Assembly (NCBI GenBank): GCA_037975125.1
Contig: CM075853.1
Span: 33,781,113 to 33,845,112 of the forward strand
Length of the DNA: 64,000 nucleotides
Source: Latrodectus hesperus
Lineage: Eukaryota > Arthropoda > Arachnida > Araneae > Theridiidae
Direction: 5' to 3'
Positions 1 to 18,799 of this stretch are shown here, in pieces. How positions within the stretch are numbered: position 1 is the stretch's first letter; the number at the start of each line of letters is the position of its first letter. Both the position numbers and the translations under genes were made by a program. The notes under the pieces were generated by a model. That model worked only from the letters and a program-made list of their open reading frames with translations, had not been told where the DNA came from and ran no database searches.

Positions 1-2491
1 AATCAAATGCATAGGATTTTCAGTGTGAGAACCACATTCACAAATATCATTTCCATACAGATTAAAATGAAATAAATACATTTTGAAATAAGCTTTATGT
101 ATTTACAAAATCTTGTTGCGAGTATTTCAAAATGTAGAATGAAATTATTTTTTTAAATAAAATATGATAAAAAATGCATGAGTGCAGTTAATATACAATA
201 CTAACTCTCTCTCTCTCTTCCTACTTCTTATTCTTTGAAATAAAGTTCCCATTTAATTATGTTTATTAAGTAATTTTGATTTGTCACAACAATTATAATA
301 AGAATGCAAGAATATGTAATAATTAAAAAAACACTTTTACAAACAAACTTCTATTTTTTACAAAACTAATGTATATTAGCATATTAACAATGTCTTTTCA
401 AATATCAATATTATTATTCATTTTGCTCACATTTTTATATTGCTTATAATTGAAAGTCCCTCAATGAGTCATAGAACGCTAGATATCCCTGATATAGGAT
501 AGAATAAAAGAAAACAATTTTAAAATAAATAGTACCAAAGATATATAAAATATTTAAAGATTAATGGTTAACAATTAATATTTAATTGGAAAATATTAAT
601 TAAATTTCAGTTATTATTAGTTCACTCACGACACTTATGTTCCTGCTATCAATTTTCTTTTTTATATGCATAAAAGTATTGAGGTTATTTTTTAAAGATT
701 TGATAAAATTAGTTACGTTTTAATCAGTTAACATAAAAGTAAATTTATTTTTTTTAATTTTCAACTGTAACTCCTATTGTTATAAGCACAAAAAGTTAGA
801 TTCCAAAATTACTTTTTTAAAAAAAAAATTGAAACAGAATGATGTACCCTTTTGATCTTAAATTGTACAAAAGAAGAGAATGAAATCTCTACGGGAAAGA
901 GACTAATTATCTATTTGAAATTATTGAAATGCATATGTTAAGAAGCAAAAAAACTAAATTAAGAGGCTTAAATTGTTTTACTTTTTCCTTACTCTGCGAC
1001 TTTAGTAGTTTGTTAATTAGTTTTAGTTAATTAACATGCTTAATTTTTTTGAAAAATATATTTCTAATTAAGTTTTCATTTCCTAAATCAAATTATAGGT
1101 ATAGTTTTTTCATTCTTCTTGGTATTTTATTTTATAAATAATTGTGTCCTTTTACATAAAACACATGTAAAAACTTAAAAGTGTGCTACTAGAGAATCAT
1201 CAGCCTTTAGAAATGTCATTCGTTACTATTTTATAAATATATATGCGTAATTATTCTGCGTAAGTACATAAATTTGCTTATTTTTAAAAATTTTAAAAAC
1301 ATGTTATACTATTTACATACATTATAAAGTTCAAACATTATATGATTAAATATTTCCCTTCTGATAAGCTTTTTTACATACATTATAGGATAAAGAAAAT
1401 ATTTTTCTATACAACATGTGCAGTGTAAATTAACTTTATTGAGGAAAAATGGAATACCCATATACCAATAATAAACTCATTTATTGCACCTAAATTTGTA
1501 ATTTTCTAAATTTTATGTGATAAGAACACCACAATTAATGAGAATTGTGAAGATTATGATCAGTGCATTTTACTAAAGATGAATAAGTACTGATAAGCCA
1601 TCGAAGCTATTTGTTTGGCTCAAGAAGCATAAATAGTTTTACTTTCATTTGATTTTTGATTTTTTATAAATATTTTTGATAAAAAAATTGAATTAGTATC
1701 TTTATCTTCAGCAGCTTAACTTGTTATAAATAGGATTCGTTTTTTAAGCATTTAGAAGGATGTATTTGAGAATGTGTTAGGTCCACTCTTGATTTAAGTT
1801 CAATACTTATATCCTAATTTTAAAGACGCATTGTTGTGAAATTCTTAACACACACAGGCTCACAATCGGTGATTAATAAACCAATTAGTGTAGAACCAAG
1901 CTCATTGCTGGATTACAGGTGCAGTGAAGACCACACACGTCGATGAAATTACTATAGTACTGACTTCCACAGGATATTTAGTCATCAAAATTGGTTGTAT
2001 ATCATCTGGGATTTCAAGGTATTTTTTATTGCTCAGGACCTCTTGAATAAATGCAAATCGTATTTTTCAATTTCTAGTCTTCAATGTGAAAAACCTTCAG
2101 TAGATATCCTTTATTCTCAATAGATTTTAATACAGAACTAAAACCTTCATTTTTTTAATATCTTGGAAATTATATTTTACTATTTTTAATAATTACAGGA
2201 TGTTATGCACACCGTGAAACGAAACTATTTTGCGGAAATCATTTATAAAGCCGGGATGCTGAGTTTACTTTACACAGCTGTAATATGAATAATTATGAGA
2301 CACTTGCTCAATTCATCGTCATACTTAATATATTTAGATTTCAAATAAAATGTATTGCATTATATATAGTTTCTGTTCGCTGTGTCACTGTCTTCTTATG
2401 TTTGTAGGTGATTTATTTAAAATAATATCAGCTAAATATGTCGGGGTACACTATCAGTCAGCTTTGGAATCATTTCAAACTTTTTAAGAAA
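1..2491. other. AT-rich DNA, no gene recognised
   Basis: Almost entirely A/T-rich sequence with stops in all frames. Two small less AT-rich islands stand out. At about 1893-2060 one minus frame stays open for about 52 codons and a plus frame is open over much the same stretch, so the strand cannot be decided. At about 2200-2290 a plus-strand stretch follows an AG that could be a splice acceptor. Neither gives a recognisable protein. They lie just beyond the minus-strand relic at 2492-3361 and could be decayed exons of the same gene, but that is a guess. Confidence 0.5.
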
Positions 2492-3361
2492 TTAATCTGG
2501 GTCTTGAGGAGAGACTGAGTGGATCAACAGGTGGTTGGTAGCTAAGCGTTTGTTCTATTTTTTTAGAAAGAGGACAATTTCAAATAAGCAGCAAACCTTT
2601 TCCCGTAATCTTTGTGTTATGCAATTTATAATTAATGTGAATGGGTCATCAATTAGTGTCCTAACGGAGAATCTTATCGCTAGATGATTGCTGGAATATC
2701 TTGTCTTACGCAGTAGCTCGGGTAATCTATGTACCTATTTCTTGAGTTTTAAAATCACTGCTTCTGCAGACAAACCCTTAAAGTAGACCTATCTTACAAC
2801 ATCGAACATTTTAAAGAAAATTAACTGAAGGAGATAAGCTGAATTACTAAAACTGAAAATAAACTGTAGAAATTTTTCCTTTGGTATTAGGGGCAGAAGG
2901 ACCACTAGTCCAATCCACATATAGAGTAGAGATGAGGTGGAAAAAGAAACAGAAGCCTGTTTCTTTATAAAAGTAACTACTTCATAAGACAGGACATTCT
3001 CAACAAGACCCCTTATGTAGAAAATTGTGAAAGAGAGAGAAAATAGTGCATAATATTGTGTATGATTCATTTGCGCCACATCGCTTACTCGATTGACTGC
3101 TTTAGATATTCTTGATACTAAAAAAAGGAACCTTAGCACAAAGGAACTTCCTGATTTCATAGCAAATTGGGAGACCCTATAAAAGAATAACCTAGATATT
3201 TTTAGATTTCACATTTGGTACAAAATGCTTTTAGAAGATGTGCTTTGATTCATGAATCGCATATAGAAAAAAAAGAAAATAAAAACCAAATCAAAGGAAG
3301 CATTTCTGCTTTTCTTGAGAATTTCCTCTACCCAATTCCTTGCAGGTTGTAAAATCATGTG
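2492..3361 (-). pseudogene. Multi-membrane-segment protein relic, possibly a chemoreceptor (7tm_7/gustatory type)
   Basis: One minus-strand frame can be read from about 3361 down to a TAA at 2492-2494, roughly 290 codons. It is interrupted only by in-frame stops at 3209 (TGA), 2789, 2735 and 2555 (TAG), with no frameshift, which is exceptional for DNA this AT-rich and indicates a former coding region. The longest piece, 123 residues starting at ATG 3160, has several hydrophobic segments: FVLRFLFLVSRI, then YYALFSLSFTIFYIRGLV, then SSLLYMWIGLVVLLPLI. Charged linkers separate them. A polar stretch follows, then CCLFEIVLFLKK. Size and layout resemble the C-terminal half of arthropod gustatory receptors, but no diagnostic TYhhhhhQF-type motif is visible. 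The family is therefore only suggested. An untranslated, recoded or multi-exon gene is less likely given four stops. Confidence 0.35.
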
Positions 3362-6300
3362 AATTCCGAGTGTTCTGGGACTATATTAAATATTTAATGT
3401 CGTTGCTGTACTTCTAATTTATCATTATAATGCTTTAAATCTAATGCATGTTGCATTTTATAATGTTTAAGTCCATTTCCTTTTCTTTTTTTGACACTAA
3501 AGAAATGCGTAATGTTTCCGAGAAATAAAAGGATGCTTGTTGACGTTTTCATTTAGAATAACTATAAAATTCGTTTTTTTTCTAATAATTAATAATCATA
3601 TTTTTCATCCATAAATCTTATGAATCAATGTTTATATGAGGAATGATGAAACTAATTATAAAATATTATCTATATAAAGATGCAATATTTTATATTGTTA
3701 TAATGAAAAAAAGTATTAATTTAAGAAAATTCATTAATTGGTGCCTTTGTAGAAACAATTGTTTTTTCGTATGTTCAAGCCATTGAATACATAATGATAA
3801 AATGAGTAAATAAGTGTAACTAATGGATGATAAAAATAAAATACACTGACATGATAACGAATTTTCTTGTACAAGTAAAACCTAGAATACTTGCAAAAGA
3901 AGCACTAATTGTAAAATGAAATTTGTTTCCATGTCAATACATATTGTCAAATGCTGTTAGGTACTCTTATTAATTAAAAATTGCCTTTCACAACATGATT
4001 ACAGAATTACACTATTACTGAAGTTACATGAGTAAGTACAAAGCAAAAGTTTGATAAAATTTAAGAATTTGTTCATTAAATAATTACAACATTTTTAGGA
4101 TACTGAAATCAAAAGTTTAATTTGAAAAGTGCTATAATCGTAGAAATTTCACCGGACTATCAATTTAGAAAAAAGAAAGTTTTTTAAGACTTTTCTTAGA
4201 ATGAAATAAATACTTAGAAATTATTCTTAAGCCAAAATTTTAGCTGAAATTCAATATTTTTAAAACATTTTATAAGTTTAAAGTATACTTACTAGTGATT
4301 TTTTTCAATGATAATTCTATATCTACTATTCACTTCTATTCAATCAATTCAAATAAATATAACTTTAAAACATGGATTCATGATGTCATTAATTCAGATA
4401 TTGTAATACAATAAGGTTTCATCAAAATTGCTTGATTTACTAAATCAAGTATCAATGTTTATATATGATAACACTTTAAGACAAAATAACTATAAATAAT
4501 AAAGCAAATTTAATGATTTACATTTTTTGTACAAGAAATTGTATGATAAAATTTAAACTTAAAATAAATAAATAAGTTTAAAAAATTAAATGATGTTAAA
4601 ATAAAATAACCAAATTAAATGCTAATTTAGTTTTAATTAAAATTCAAGAAAAACACTTAACATCTCTAATTTTAATTTACAAAAACGCAGGAAAGTCAGC
4701 TGAAGTTTAAAGTAAATATTTCCTTTTAAATTTTATAAATGAATGAACTTTATTTTCGTATTTTCACTTATTGCCGCATAAAAATTATAAATTTGGTAAT
4801 ATTCTTATATTTTAAAGATTCTCATTATTTTTATCAATAATAATATGCTTGTAAGAGTTACATAATTTTATAAATCTGTTATACCCTATTAAAATATGAA
4901 AGCGTAATTTTATAATAGTGAACAAATATATTATTATAATATTTGATAAACACATACAATCATAATAAATATAAATAGTCTTTGAAAATCATATGTAAAG
5001 AAACATTTAAGCTTCAAAATAAAAAAAAAACTTGCATTTACTTTGATATGGATTCTAGAAACAGGTAGGAAAAAAATAAATAAGTATTAAGTAGCAATTG
5101 AGTGAAAGAATAGAATATTACATTCCTGGCGTCAGTCTTCCATGACTGGAGGAATTCAGCCAATGAGAAGACAATGCAAAAACGACACATCCGGTCTGAA
5201 GACAAATGAAAGGATTCTTGGTTTCGCTTTAACTTCTTGATTCTTGGTTTCGCATTTGAAAAGATCACCATAATTTGTCATGCCAAGATAAATGGTGATC
5301 AAATGGGCGAGAAAATTGTATTTCAAGAAAGTCGTAAGCAATAGTCTCATTAACGTTTTTTAAGAAAATAATTTGAGATGATTGTATTTATATAATACTC
5401 TATAAAATAATAATAATAATAGAATATAGTAAGCTAAGCCTGAAAATCTTTTATAATTAAAAAATTTATTAATTCACATGAATTGACGATAATTTTTATA
5501 TAATTTTAATCAGCTAATATCTGTGAAATATTCCATGCCAAAATCAAAATCTCATTCTATACGATTCAAATTTATTTGACATTCGTGTTCACACAATGTT
5601 TATGCTTTATAAATAAAATAATTTGCTTTTATCTCCAAAAACTTTGTAAAAACACTATATATAAATATATATTAGGGATATCACCAATTAAATTAGACTG
5701 ATAAAAGAAATTTGATAGTATAATATTTCACTGAAATGTAAGCCATGTTTAAAAAATTAAATATAAATAAGCAAGTTATATTTAAATAAATAATTATATA
5801 TCCAAATAAATGATTATTAATAATTTTTAATTGTTTTTGTTTTTATATTGAATACAGTTTAAAAAATCAAGAGTTTTCATACTAGTATAAAAAGTTCTTA
5901 ATTTACGAATGGAAAGTTATTTAGAAATGTTCGAGGAAAAAATGTAAATTTTTGTTTATTATTAAAGTAAAATTTTCTGAGACTTCTCTTTAACCATACA
6001 CACTATTTTGAAAAGTACTTAAAATTTCTATTATTCATGCATATTTTTTTAGCCCATGAGGCACATTCAACATTTAAATCCTCCAAAAATCAAAAGTCCT
6101 TGAAGAATATCAAGCTAAGCATTTTATTCAAAACAGACAGGAAATTTAAAAATAAATACTTTAGGCTGTTTTTCTTTTTGTACAGAAAACACTTTCTAAA
6201 TTTCTTTAAAAATGCATATGAATCACTAAAGTACTGTATATAAAGAAAAACTAATTTTTTTGTTTAATAGTATGCATATCTGAATATTAAAATTTCTTTC

Positions 6301-9289
6301 AAAGTTTAAAAACATTTTGAATCTTTAACCTGAACGCAAATGTGGAATGTTTTTCAGCCTAAGTAAGACAACAATTCGCAAATTTCTTTTAGAAATAAAA
6401 TCTTATTTGGACTCTGTTTTAGCTTTACTTGTGTATACATTATTTGAATTTCAATATCTACCTTGTGTGTTCAAATTATTTATTTAAAAAAATTTCAAAA
6501 TTTTTTCTTCTTTATATTTTTCTATAAATAAAACATGATTTAAAATTTTTTATTGTATTTTTATTTACTAGAGTTAATATTACCTGTAAATATTTGAAAT
6601 ACAACCAGAAAATGTGATGAATTTGAATATTTGTAACATTTTTTAAAAATAAATTTTATTATAAAAATAAGTTTAATTTTATAAAATATTATATGTTAAG
6701 TTAAATTAAATTACAGTTAAATTACATAAACAATTACTGATATTTTGTAAGTTATATGTTAAAAAATAATGAACATTGTATTTATACATTTGCGCTATAT
6801 TTTAAAGAAAAATTTAAAAGCATAATTTTAAAAATTAAAGCATTTCTGTTGTTAAACAGTGTAGAAGATATATTTTATTTTCTTTCTCTTGGGAACTACA
6901 TTGAACAAAAATTATTTTCAAATGATTCTTCTCTTAATATTAAAATGTAAAATTTAAGGAAAAGTTTATCACTCTCATAAGAGATTTCCTCTTCTTCCTT
7001 GCTTGATAAAGAAACAAAAATAATTACGATATTTACTTTAAAAGTATTATAAGATTCACTTTAGTACTGACGGGCTATTTAATTGTTGTAATGTATGAAA
7101 TATAAAGTTGAATAATTCTGCCGTGCATTAAAGAGAAAATAATAGAGCAGGAAAAGCAGTTGTGAAGGTTCTTCATTAATCTGTATACACTATGTGAAAT
7201 TTGCATGTTACTTTAGGGAAAGATTTTTCTATGAATGCCTCTTTAGACCTACTTATCTGGTTAATTTATATTATAAATCTCAACAAACATTATATTCATG
7301 TATATTTATTCGTTGTATGCTCTCATAAGTTGAATAGAAATAAATATTTATTCTCTTTAAAAATTAAAGCTGCTTTAGAACAAACTATGCTCCATTTCAT
7401 GTTTTTTTTTTTAATGTCTTGTCTGTCTGTTAAGAGTGGCATTTTAATAATTAGATTTTGAGTTAAAATATTTAACATTTAAAACAGGTCATCAATCAAA
7501 AATATTTTTGATTTGAGGCAAATAATAATTACTCATAAACTGCTCTGAGATTTTGAACTGAATACAATAATATCTGTATCATTATCAGTGTCAAAAACTC
7601 TGAATTATTATCTAGAAACTTTTAAAATCTTTTAATTTTATTTATTGCATATCATTAAAATAAACAGAAACAAAATTGTAACTGACTAATGTTATGAAGA
7701 AAATGATATGAATGCATTTTTACCTAATGGTTTGCAGGCAGAACTCAGGGAAAATTAATTCTTAAAACAATCAGATGTTTAATGCTTGAAATTAATTTTT
7801 AATAGTACTCGTGCATTACTGTGATAGTATCTCTGTATTTACATTCTTTTCATTTCAAATTAAAATATATTTTAAAACACAATTTATTACAGCAGGTGGC
7901 ACTGTGAGAATTATTTATTTAATATTTAATCATATCAAAATAAAATGCTTGCTTTTCTAAAACAAACTTGGAAAACATTCAAATATATTTTATTTACCTT
8001 ATACATAATTTTCCTCAGTAACAATGTCTACATTTAATAAATCTTCTTGATTTGCTATTAACTGTGCAGTGTGAAAAAAATAACTAAACGAAATTTTTAT
8101 TTAAAAGAACACTGAAGTCTAAGATTTTAAAACTCTAATACATGGTTTTAGTTTTGAATTACATTTAGTCAGATTTGACAGTAAAATTATAAATAATTCA
8201 GAATGCGTTGTTACAGATAGTTAAGTTTTGTCTCGCTTTTATAAGTATAATCAAAATACATATGCTTTATAAATAACGAGAATATATTTCCCAAAAGATA
8301 AAATGTATATAAAATATAAATTGTCATATTGAATTTAAAAACCGTAACCTAAAGTAACAGCTTCAGAAAATAAAAAATAACTTCTCCAATAATTTAAATT
8401 AATCACAGTAAATAATATAAAACAATCTTGACATTTATGTGAATCTTTAAGGAATATTATAATAACAAATTTCAATTTAAAGGAAATGTATTGTTCTTCT
8501 GTGAATCACACATATTGCTATAAAAATAGTTACTAATCTATTTTTTTCAATAAATATTCAGTTGGAATGAATTTATCTTTAATGTATCTGAAACAAACAG
8601 GAACATTTTGAAATCTCGTTGAAATGATATATAGAATATTTTGACATGTTTATATGCAAATATATTATCATTTTATGGTTAGGCATTTACATTTTTTTTA
8701 AATCAATGGAATATTAGTATCAGTTCATTGCTGTTAGTGATTCAGGTTTTAAATTAATTCTATTATGTCTAATGACAGAAGCATTATAGTTTAATGTTCT
8801 AATATTTCTAAGGTATAAATATCATTTCTATATTAACATTCATTTAGTTCCTAGACAAATAACACAAAATAAAGAGAAGAGGAGGAAAAGCAATGCAGAA
8901 ATAATAGTTTAAATTTATAGCAAAATACAAAATTGTTTTAATTACTATAAAAGATGATTCTTTCATGAATACATAGCTATTAAATATATTTGATATTCGA
9001 ATGAGAAATTAATTAGTGAAGAAAAAATAGCTTTTTTAATTTAATGTTTATTCAAAATTCTGATTTCACTGTTAGTTTATCAGTAGTAAAATTAATTTGA
9101 ATAAATTTATTACAGTAATCTACAATCTTGTTAAAATTGCACTGTATATAAACGTTATTAAAGAATGCATAGTATGTACAAGTTTAATTATATGGAACCA
9201 TTTAAAATAAGTAAAAAAATTAAATATTTTCATATTGTTCTTACAGCAAGTTTTATGGGATTTTGCATATTAGTAATTTATTGTAATGA
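3362..9289. other. AT-rich DNA, no gene recognised
   Basis: Featureless AT-rich sequence. A less AT-rich island at about 5110-5350 has two overlapping minus-strand open stretches of 64 and 77 codons. It also contains a 15-base segment (gattcttggtttcgc) repeated twice 24 bp apart (5214 and 5238). No protein family is recognisable. Other open stretches of 60-90 codons here (6037, 6756, 7201 on the plus strand) are built from A/T-rich codons (K, N, I, F, L, Y) and look like chance. Confidence 0.5.
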
Positions 9290-9560
9290 ATATAGATTGT
9301 ATAGTGGCTTTAAGCTTCCAAAGCAAAGGTCCAGAGTTCCATATTCGAGCTTACAAGATCGACTCAGTTTTTCATCTCTTCAGTAGGAAAATAAAACTGG
9401 GAACTCAAATGTTATTGAAAACTAAAAACTGAGGGTTTTGCGTAATGCTAATCACCTAACCGGAAGATATGTTTCACACTTAAGGGTCCTCGTTCAAAGT
9501 ATATAGATAGGTGAACTATAGGCCTTGGCCCCAGGCGGGTTGACGTGCCATTGTGTTTAA
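9290..9560 (+). repeat. tRNA-derived SINE-like relic
   Basis: A less AT-rich segment without an open frame. Its start has a tRNA-like arrangement: an AGTGGC-like A-box region near 9303, and a GAGTTC/ATTCGAGC B-box-like region near 9333-9350. These are followed by CGACTCAG and TTTCATC at 9360-9377, then a unique tail containing GGCCTTGGCCCC near 9521. From memory, the GACTCAG...TTTCATC arrangement resembles the post-tRNA body of some invertebrate SINEs; that is recollection, not a search result. The copy is old: the boxes are degenerate and no target-site duplication was found. Confidence 0.4.
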
Positions 9561-9808
9561 TTGTTTAAAAAGTGTATTACCTACTTTGAAGATATGTTTT
9601 ATACCTATTTGGAATTTTATAAATAGAAACCTTGAAAGCATTGATCAATTTTTAATTAAATAACACTTATTATACTTTACTGTGATAGGTTGCTTTAAGA
9701 TTTCTAACACACCCTACCGTTGTAAGCATTGTAGCATAATAGATATAAGATTCGTAGGATACAGAACTTAACACTATTCCATATGACATCTGATTGTCTT
9801 TCCGATGA

Positions 9809-9996
9809 TATATATATGTGTATATATATATGTATATATATATATATATATACATATCGTATGCATATATATATATAGCATACATGTACATGCATCTCCA
9901 TATGTATACATACATATATATCCCTATAATATTTGTATATGTATATCTGTGTACATGTATATATATATATGTCCTATCCCTATCATATATATGTAT

Positions 9997-10059
<63 letters not shown>

Positions 10060-10060
10060 C
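9809..10060. repeat. Degenerate TA-rich microsatellite tract
   Basis: TATATA blocks broken by ATGTATAC, CATATC, TGTGTACATG and similar variants from 9809 to about 9996, then a cleaner (TA)n run to 10058. The mixture of pure and decayed blocks suggests an old array with a younger re-expanded end. Open frames through it (Tyr-Ile repeats) are not genes. Confidence 0.95.
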
Positions 10061-10219
10061 ATATATAATTATGTCATAGATTTCAGATTAGTTTCACCAT
10101 AGATCATGGTAATAATTTAGTTTTATTTCATAATAATCCATTCGAAACAAGTTTAAGTAAGATAGATTTATAGCAACCAAAATTGATATACTTCTCATGG
10201 AATTCAAATTTACGTCACT

Positions 10220-10296
10220 ATTTGCATATAAAAACAGACTATAATAGTAAATTTTAATTGTTTCATGCAACCTATACAAAACATAATTATCGATTT
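10220..10296. repeat. Dispersed ~80 bp repeat, copy A
   Basis: The 59 bp at 10238-10296 match 13522-13580 at all but about six positions, and the similarity continues more weakly about 20 bp further left. Both copies lie to the right of a (TA)n tract: copy B directly touches one, copy A is 160 bp away. It may be the end of a short interspersed or miniature element. Confidence 0.7.
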
Positions 10297-12145
10297 AAAT
10301 ATTAGGATATAAAATTCTTCCATTAGTAGTGTTGAATGTTAGTAAAATTTGTTATATAAATTATTTGAAATTGCATTGCCTATTTCTTTTTTCCATACAA
10401 ATGAATTAACTGCACTCAAATTTGAATAGATAATTTTCGAAATGGGAATTTGTATTTTATAAATGTTATATGACTTTTATTAATCTAAGAAAAGAATAAT
10501 ATATTCTGATAATGAACTATTAATTTTATAATGTTACCTAAGATGAATTCCAAGTTAATAAATTTTTCCTTTATATGAAACGGATATAAATATTTTAGTT
10601 CTTTTTTCTGATATAAATGTTAATTAAATGGATATGTGAATTGTTATTTCCATTTCGTCTTCTAGCACAATGGTGATACAAATTACTATTTCTTGCCGTA
10701 TGTATACTTATATCACAATTATCAGTAATAATATTTCAATGAAGATAAAACATTTATAAATAAGTATCAGTGATAGAGCAAAATATAAATCAGACTCACA
10801 AAAGATAAGCATTTTTTGAATGAATTTTCATTGGTTTGAATTTTATTTCTATTGATTTACTCACCGAAAGTTAATGATTACTATTTTCAGAGTAAATCTG
10901 CAGTTTGGATCAAGCTAATGTTAAAAACTGCCGGCCATATTCATCTATTGAGGAATATTTTGGAAATTCCTTGGTTTTTTCCCTTGTGAACACTTAAATA
11001 TAATAATATGTTTTCCAATTATTGTTTCCTGTAACAATAAAAACCTGTAATAAAATGCATAGCAATATATTACTGCTGTTTTGATAGCTTTCTTATAATA
11101 ACCTAATAGAAACAGAAAATATTGATTTTTCATTGAAAGTAAGTTATGATATCATGTTAATTTCTTAATGAGAAAAATGTATTATATGTGAACTGCTAAT
11201 ACAAAAATAAACAAATTAATCATAGAGTTTCCCTTTAACAATTATAATTAAGGAAATAATATATGCCAGACTTAAACTTTGTACTTTTTTTCAGAAAAAT
11301 GATAATTTACGTTTAAAGTCAATTATTCTATTTGTATATAGAAGTCATATATTTGACACTAAAATCGTGAATTTATTTCAAAGTGATGAATAATGCAAAA
11401 CATACTCAATCTGATAAATTTTATGCAAGCTATAGGCATGCAAACTACTAATTTAAATTAAAATAAATTCTTCCCGTCAAATTTAAAAGCAAATAATAAA
11501 ATATGGTTCCAAAGGAAAGTAAGTGATTTACTAAATAAATATTGAACTAGCATTGCTTTTAATGTTAACAATATTTAAAACATCATCTCCTCATTCGAAA
11601 CAAATTAATTTTTTTATTTATATTTTTTACATAAATTATATAGATTTGATGCTTATTTTTGAACCGAATAAATATGTGATATTCTCATAAAATACTTTCA
11701 AGTTTCATCTTACACGAATTATTTTACTTTTGTCGCAGCATTTTGTCTGTTACAATATTAAAAGATAACATAACATAAAAATATTTCATTTTTTATTTGA
11801 GTTCCGTTCCTGGTAGATATTAAAATCGGATTCCATTCACTGTAAATGTTTGGAGATTTAAACTAAGAATTAAGATGGCATTTAATGTATGATAAAAATA
11901 GGTATATACAACATTTCAAGTCATTACATTTTGTTTTAAAAACTGTAACATGCGTATTTTTATATTCTTAATGCCAAAACATTACAAAAAAGAAATATTC
12001 AAATAAATTATTTTTCCATCATTGGTAAATACGTTTTCTTTAAGCAACATTTTTTAAAAATATAAATAATTACATAAAAGAAAAAAATCCTGAAAAAATA
12101 TGACGCTTATTTTATTATTACATTATATTTCAATTTTGTTTTCAG

Positions 12146-12370
12146 GCGGCAGAGAATGAAATCGTCTTTACGTATAAGTTCCCCGAAGCACTCATCCATG
12201 CACTGCATGAAATTCCCCAGGGAATATTCATCATTGTTTAGACAATGGCTATAATCGGAAAATCAGCTTTCTTTTCCTATTCTTTCTCTGGAATTTTGTC
12301 TTCACGAATCATAAGTAAACAAAGGATTATCATCCCAATATCATCAATGAGAAGTCTTTAGAAGGAAGGA
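12146..12370 (+). other. Candidate exon or conserved island
   Basis: A less AT-rich island begins directly after a pyrimidine-rich tract ending TTTTCAG at 12145, an ideal 3' splice-site shape. Two frames are open at first. From 12146 one gives 31 residues starting AAENEIVFTYKFPEAL and ends at TAG 12239. The other contains ATG 12156 and runs about 32 codons. No family is recognisable and no matching donor was identified, so this is a candidate only. Confidence 0.2.
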
Positions 12371-13170
12371 AATGTAAGGAAACAAAAGTAAAATAAATAA
12401 GAATGAAGAACAATATGCAAAAAATTTAATCTTTATTAAGTTTCTGAGTAATAAAGATTTAATTAAACATACAAATTTCTCCTAATATTTTGTTTTTTGA
12501 ATTTAGGAGGGCTTAAACAAATTTTGAATGATTATAATGTATTTAATAGGTATCTGTAATAAGAATGTATAGTTTGTTTCATCTTCAGATGCTTGTATTT
12601 TTTAACCACGGATAAATATCTTTTTAAGGGAAATCATTAAAAAGTTTAAAGGAAATTCAAAAAGACTGAGCAAATTATAATTCTACATAAAAATATAAAT
12701 TATTACCTTCAAATAATTTGAAATTTCGTATAAGAAAAGCTTTTACGACACTAATGTTAATCACACATTTTTATCAAATGTTACAAAAGAAGCATAGTTG
12801 TATTTTAAAAATCACTTGAAAATTTATAAATTAGCCTTGCGTTTTACCAGTCATATAAAATAATGTCCACAACAGCAAAGTTGTTAAAGAAAATATTATG
12901 CTTGTCGATTTAATATCTTATGAAGCTCATATTAAATAGCTGTAGTTTAAAGAAATTAAATCATTCAATAAAATAATAATAAATTAAATTATTATTTCAA
13001 TATCAATATCACAAAATAGTGAGAATGTTCTGGAACAAATTATTCTATAAAATCTTTATATATTCTTGAAGATTATTTATTAATACGAGTATCCGAAATA
13101 TGATATAATCACAATAATTGTTTTGTTGAAATTATTGTATTTTATTGATAAAATAAGCATATTTTATGTA

Positions 13171-13494
<324 letters not shown>

Positions 13495-13500
13495 CAATTT

Positions 13501-13580
13501 TCTTTTGCGTAGAAAAAATAAACTATAATATTTATTTTTAATTGTTTCATACAACCTATACAAAATATAATAATCGATTT
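13501..13580. repeat. Dispersed ~80 bp repeat, copy B
   Basis: Partner of 10220-10296, same orientation. It begins within about 10 bp of the end of the large TA array and ends with the motif TAATCGATTT. Confidence 0.7.
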
Positions 13581-18799
<5,219 letters not shown>

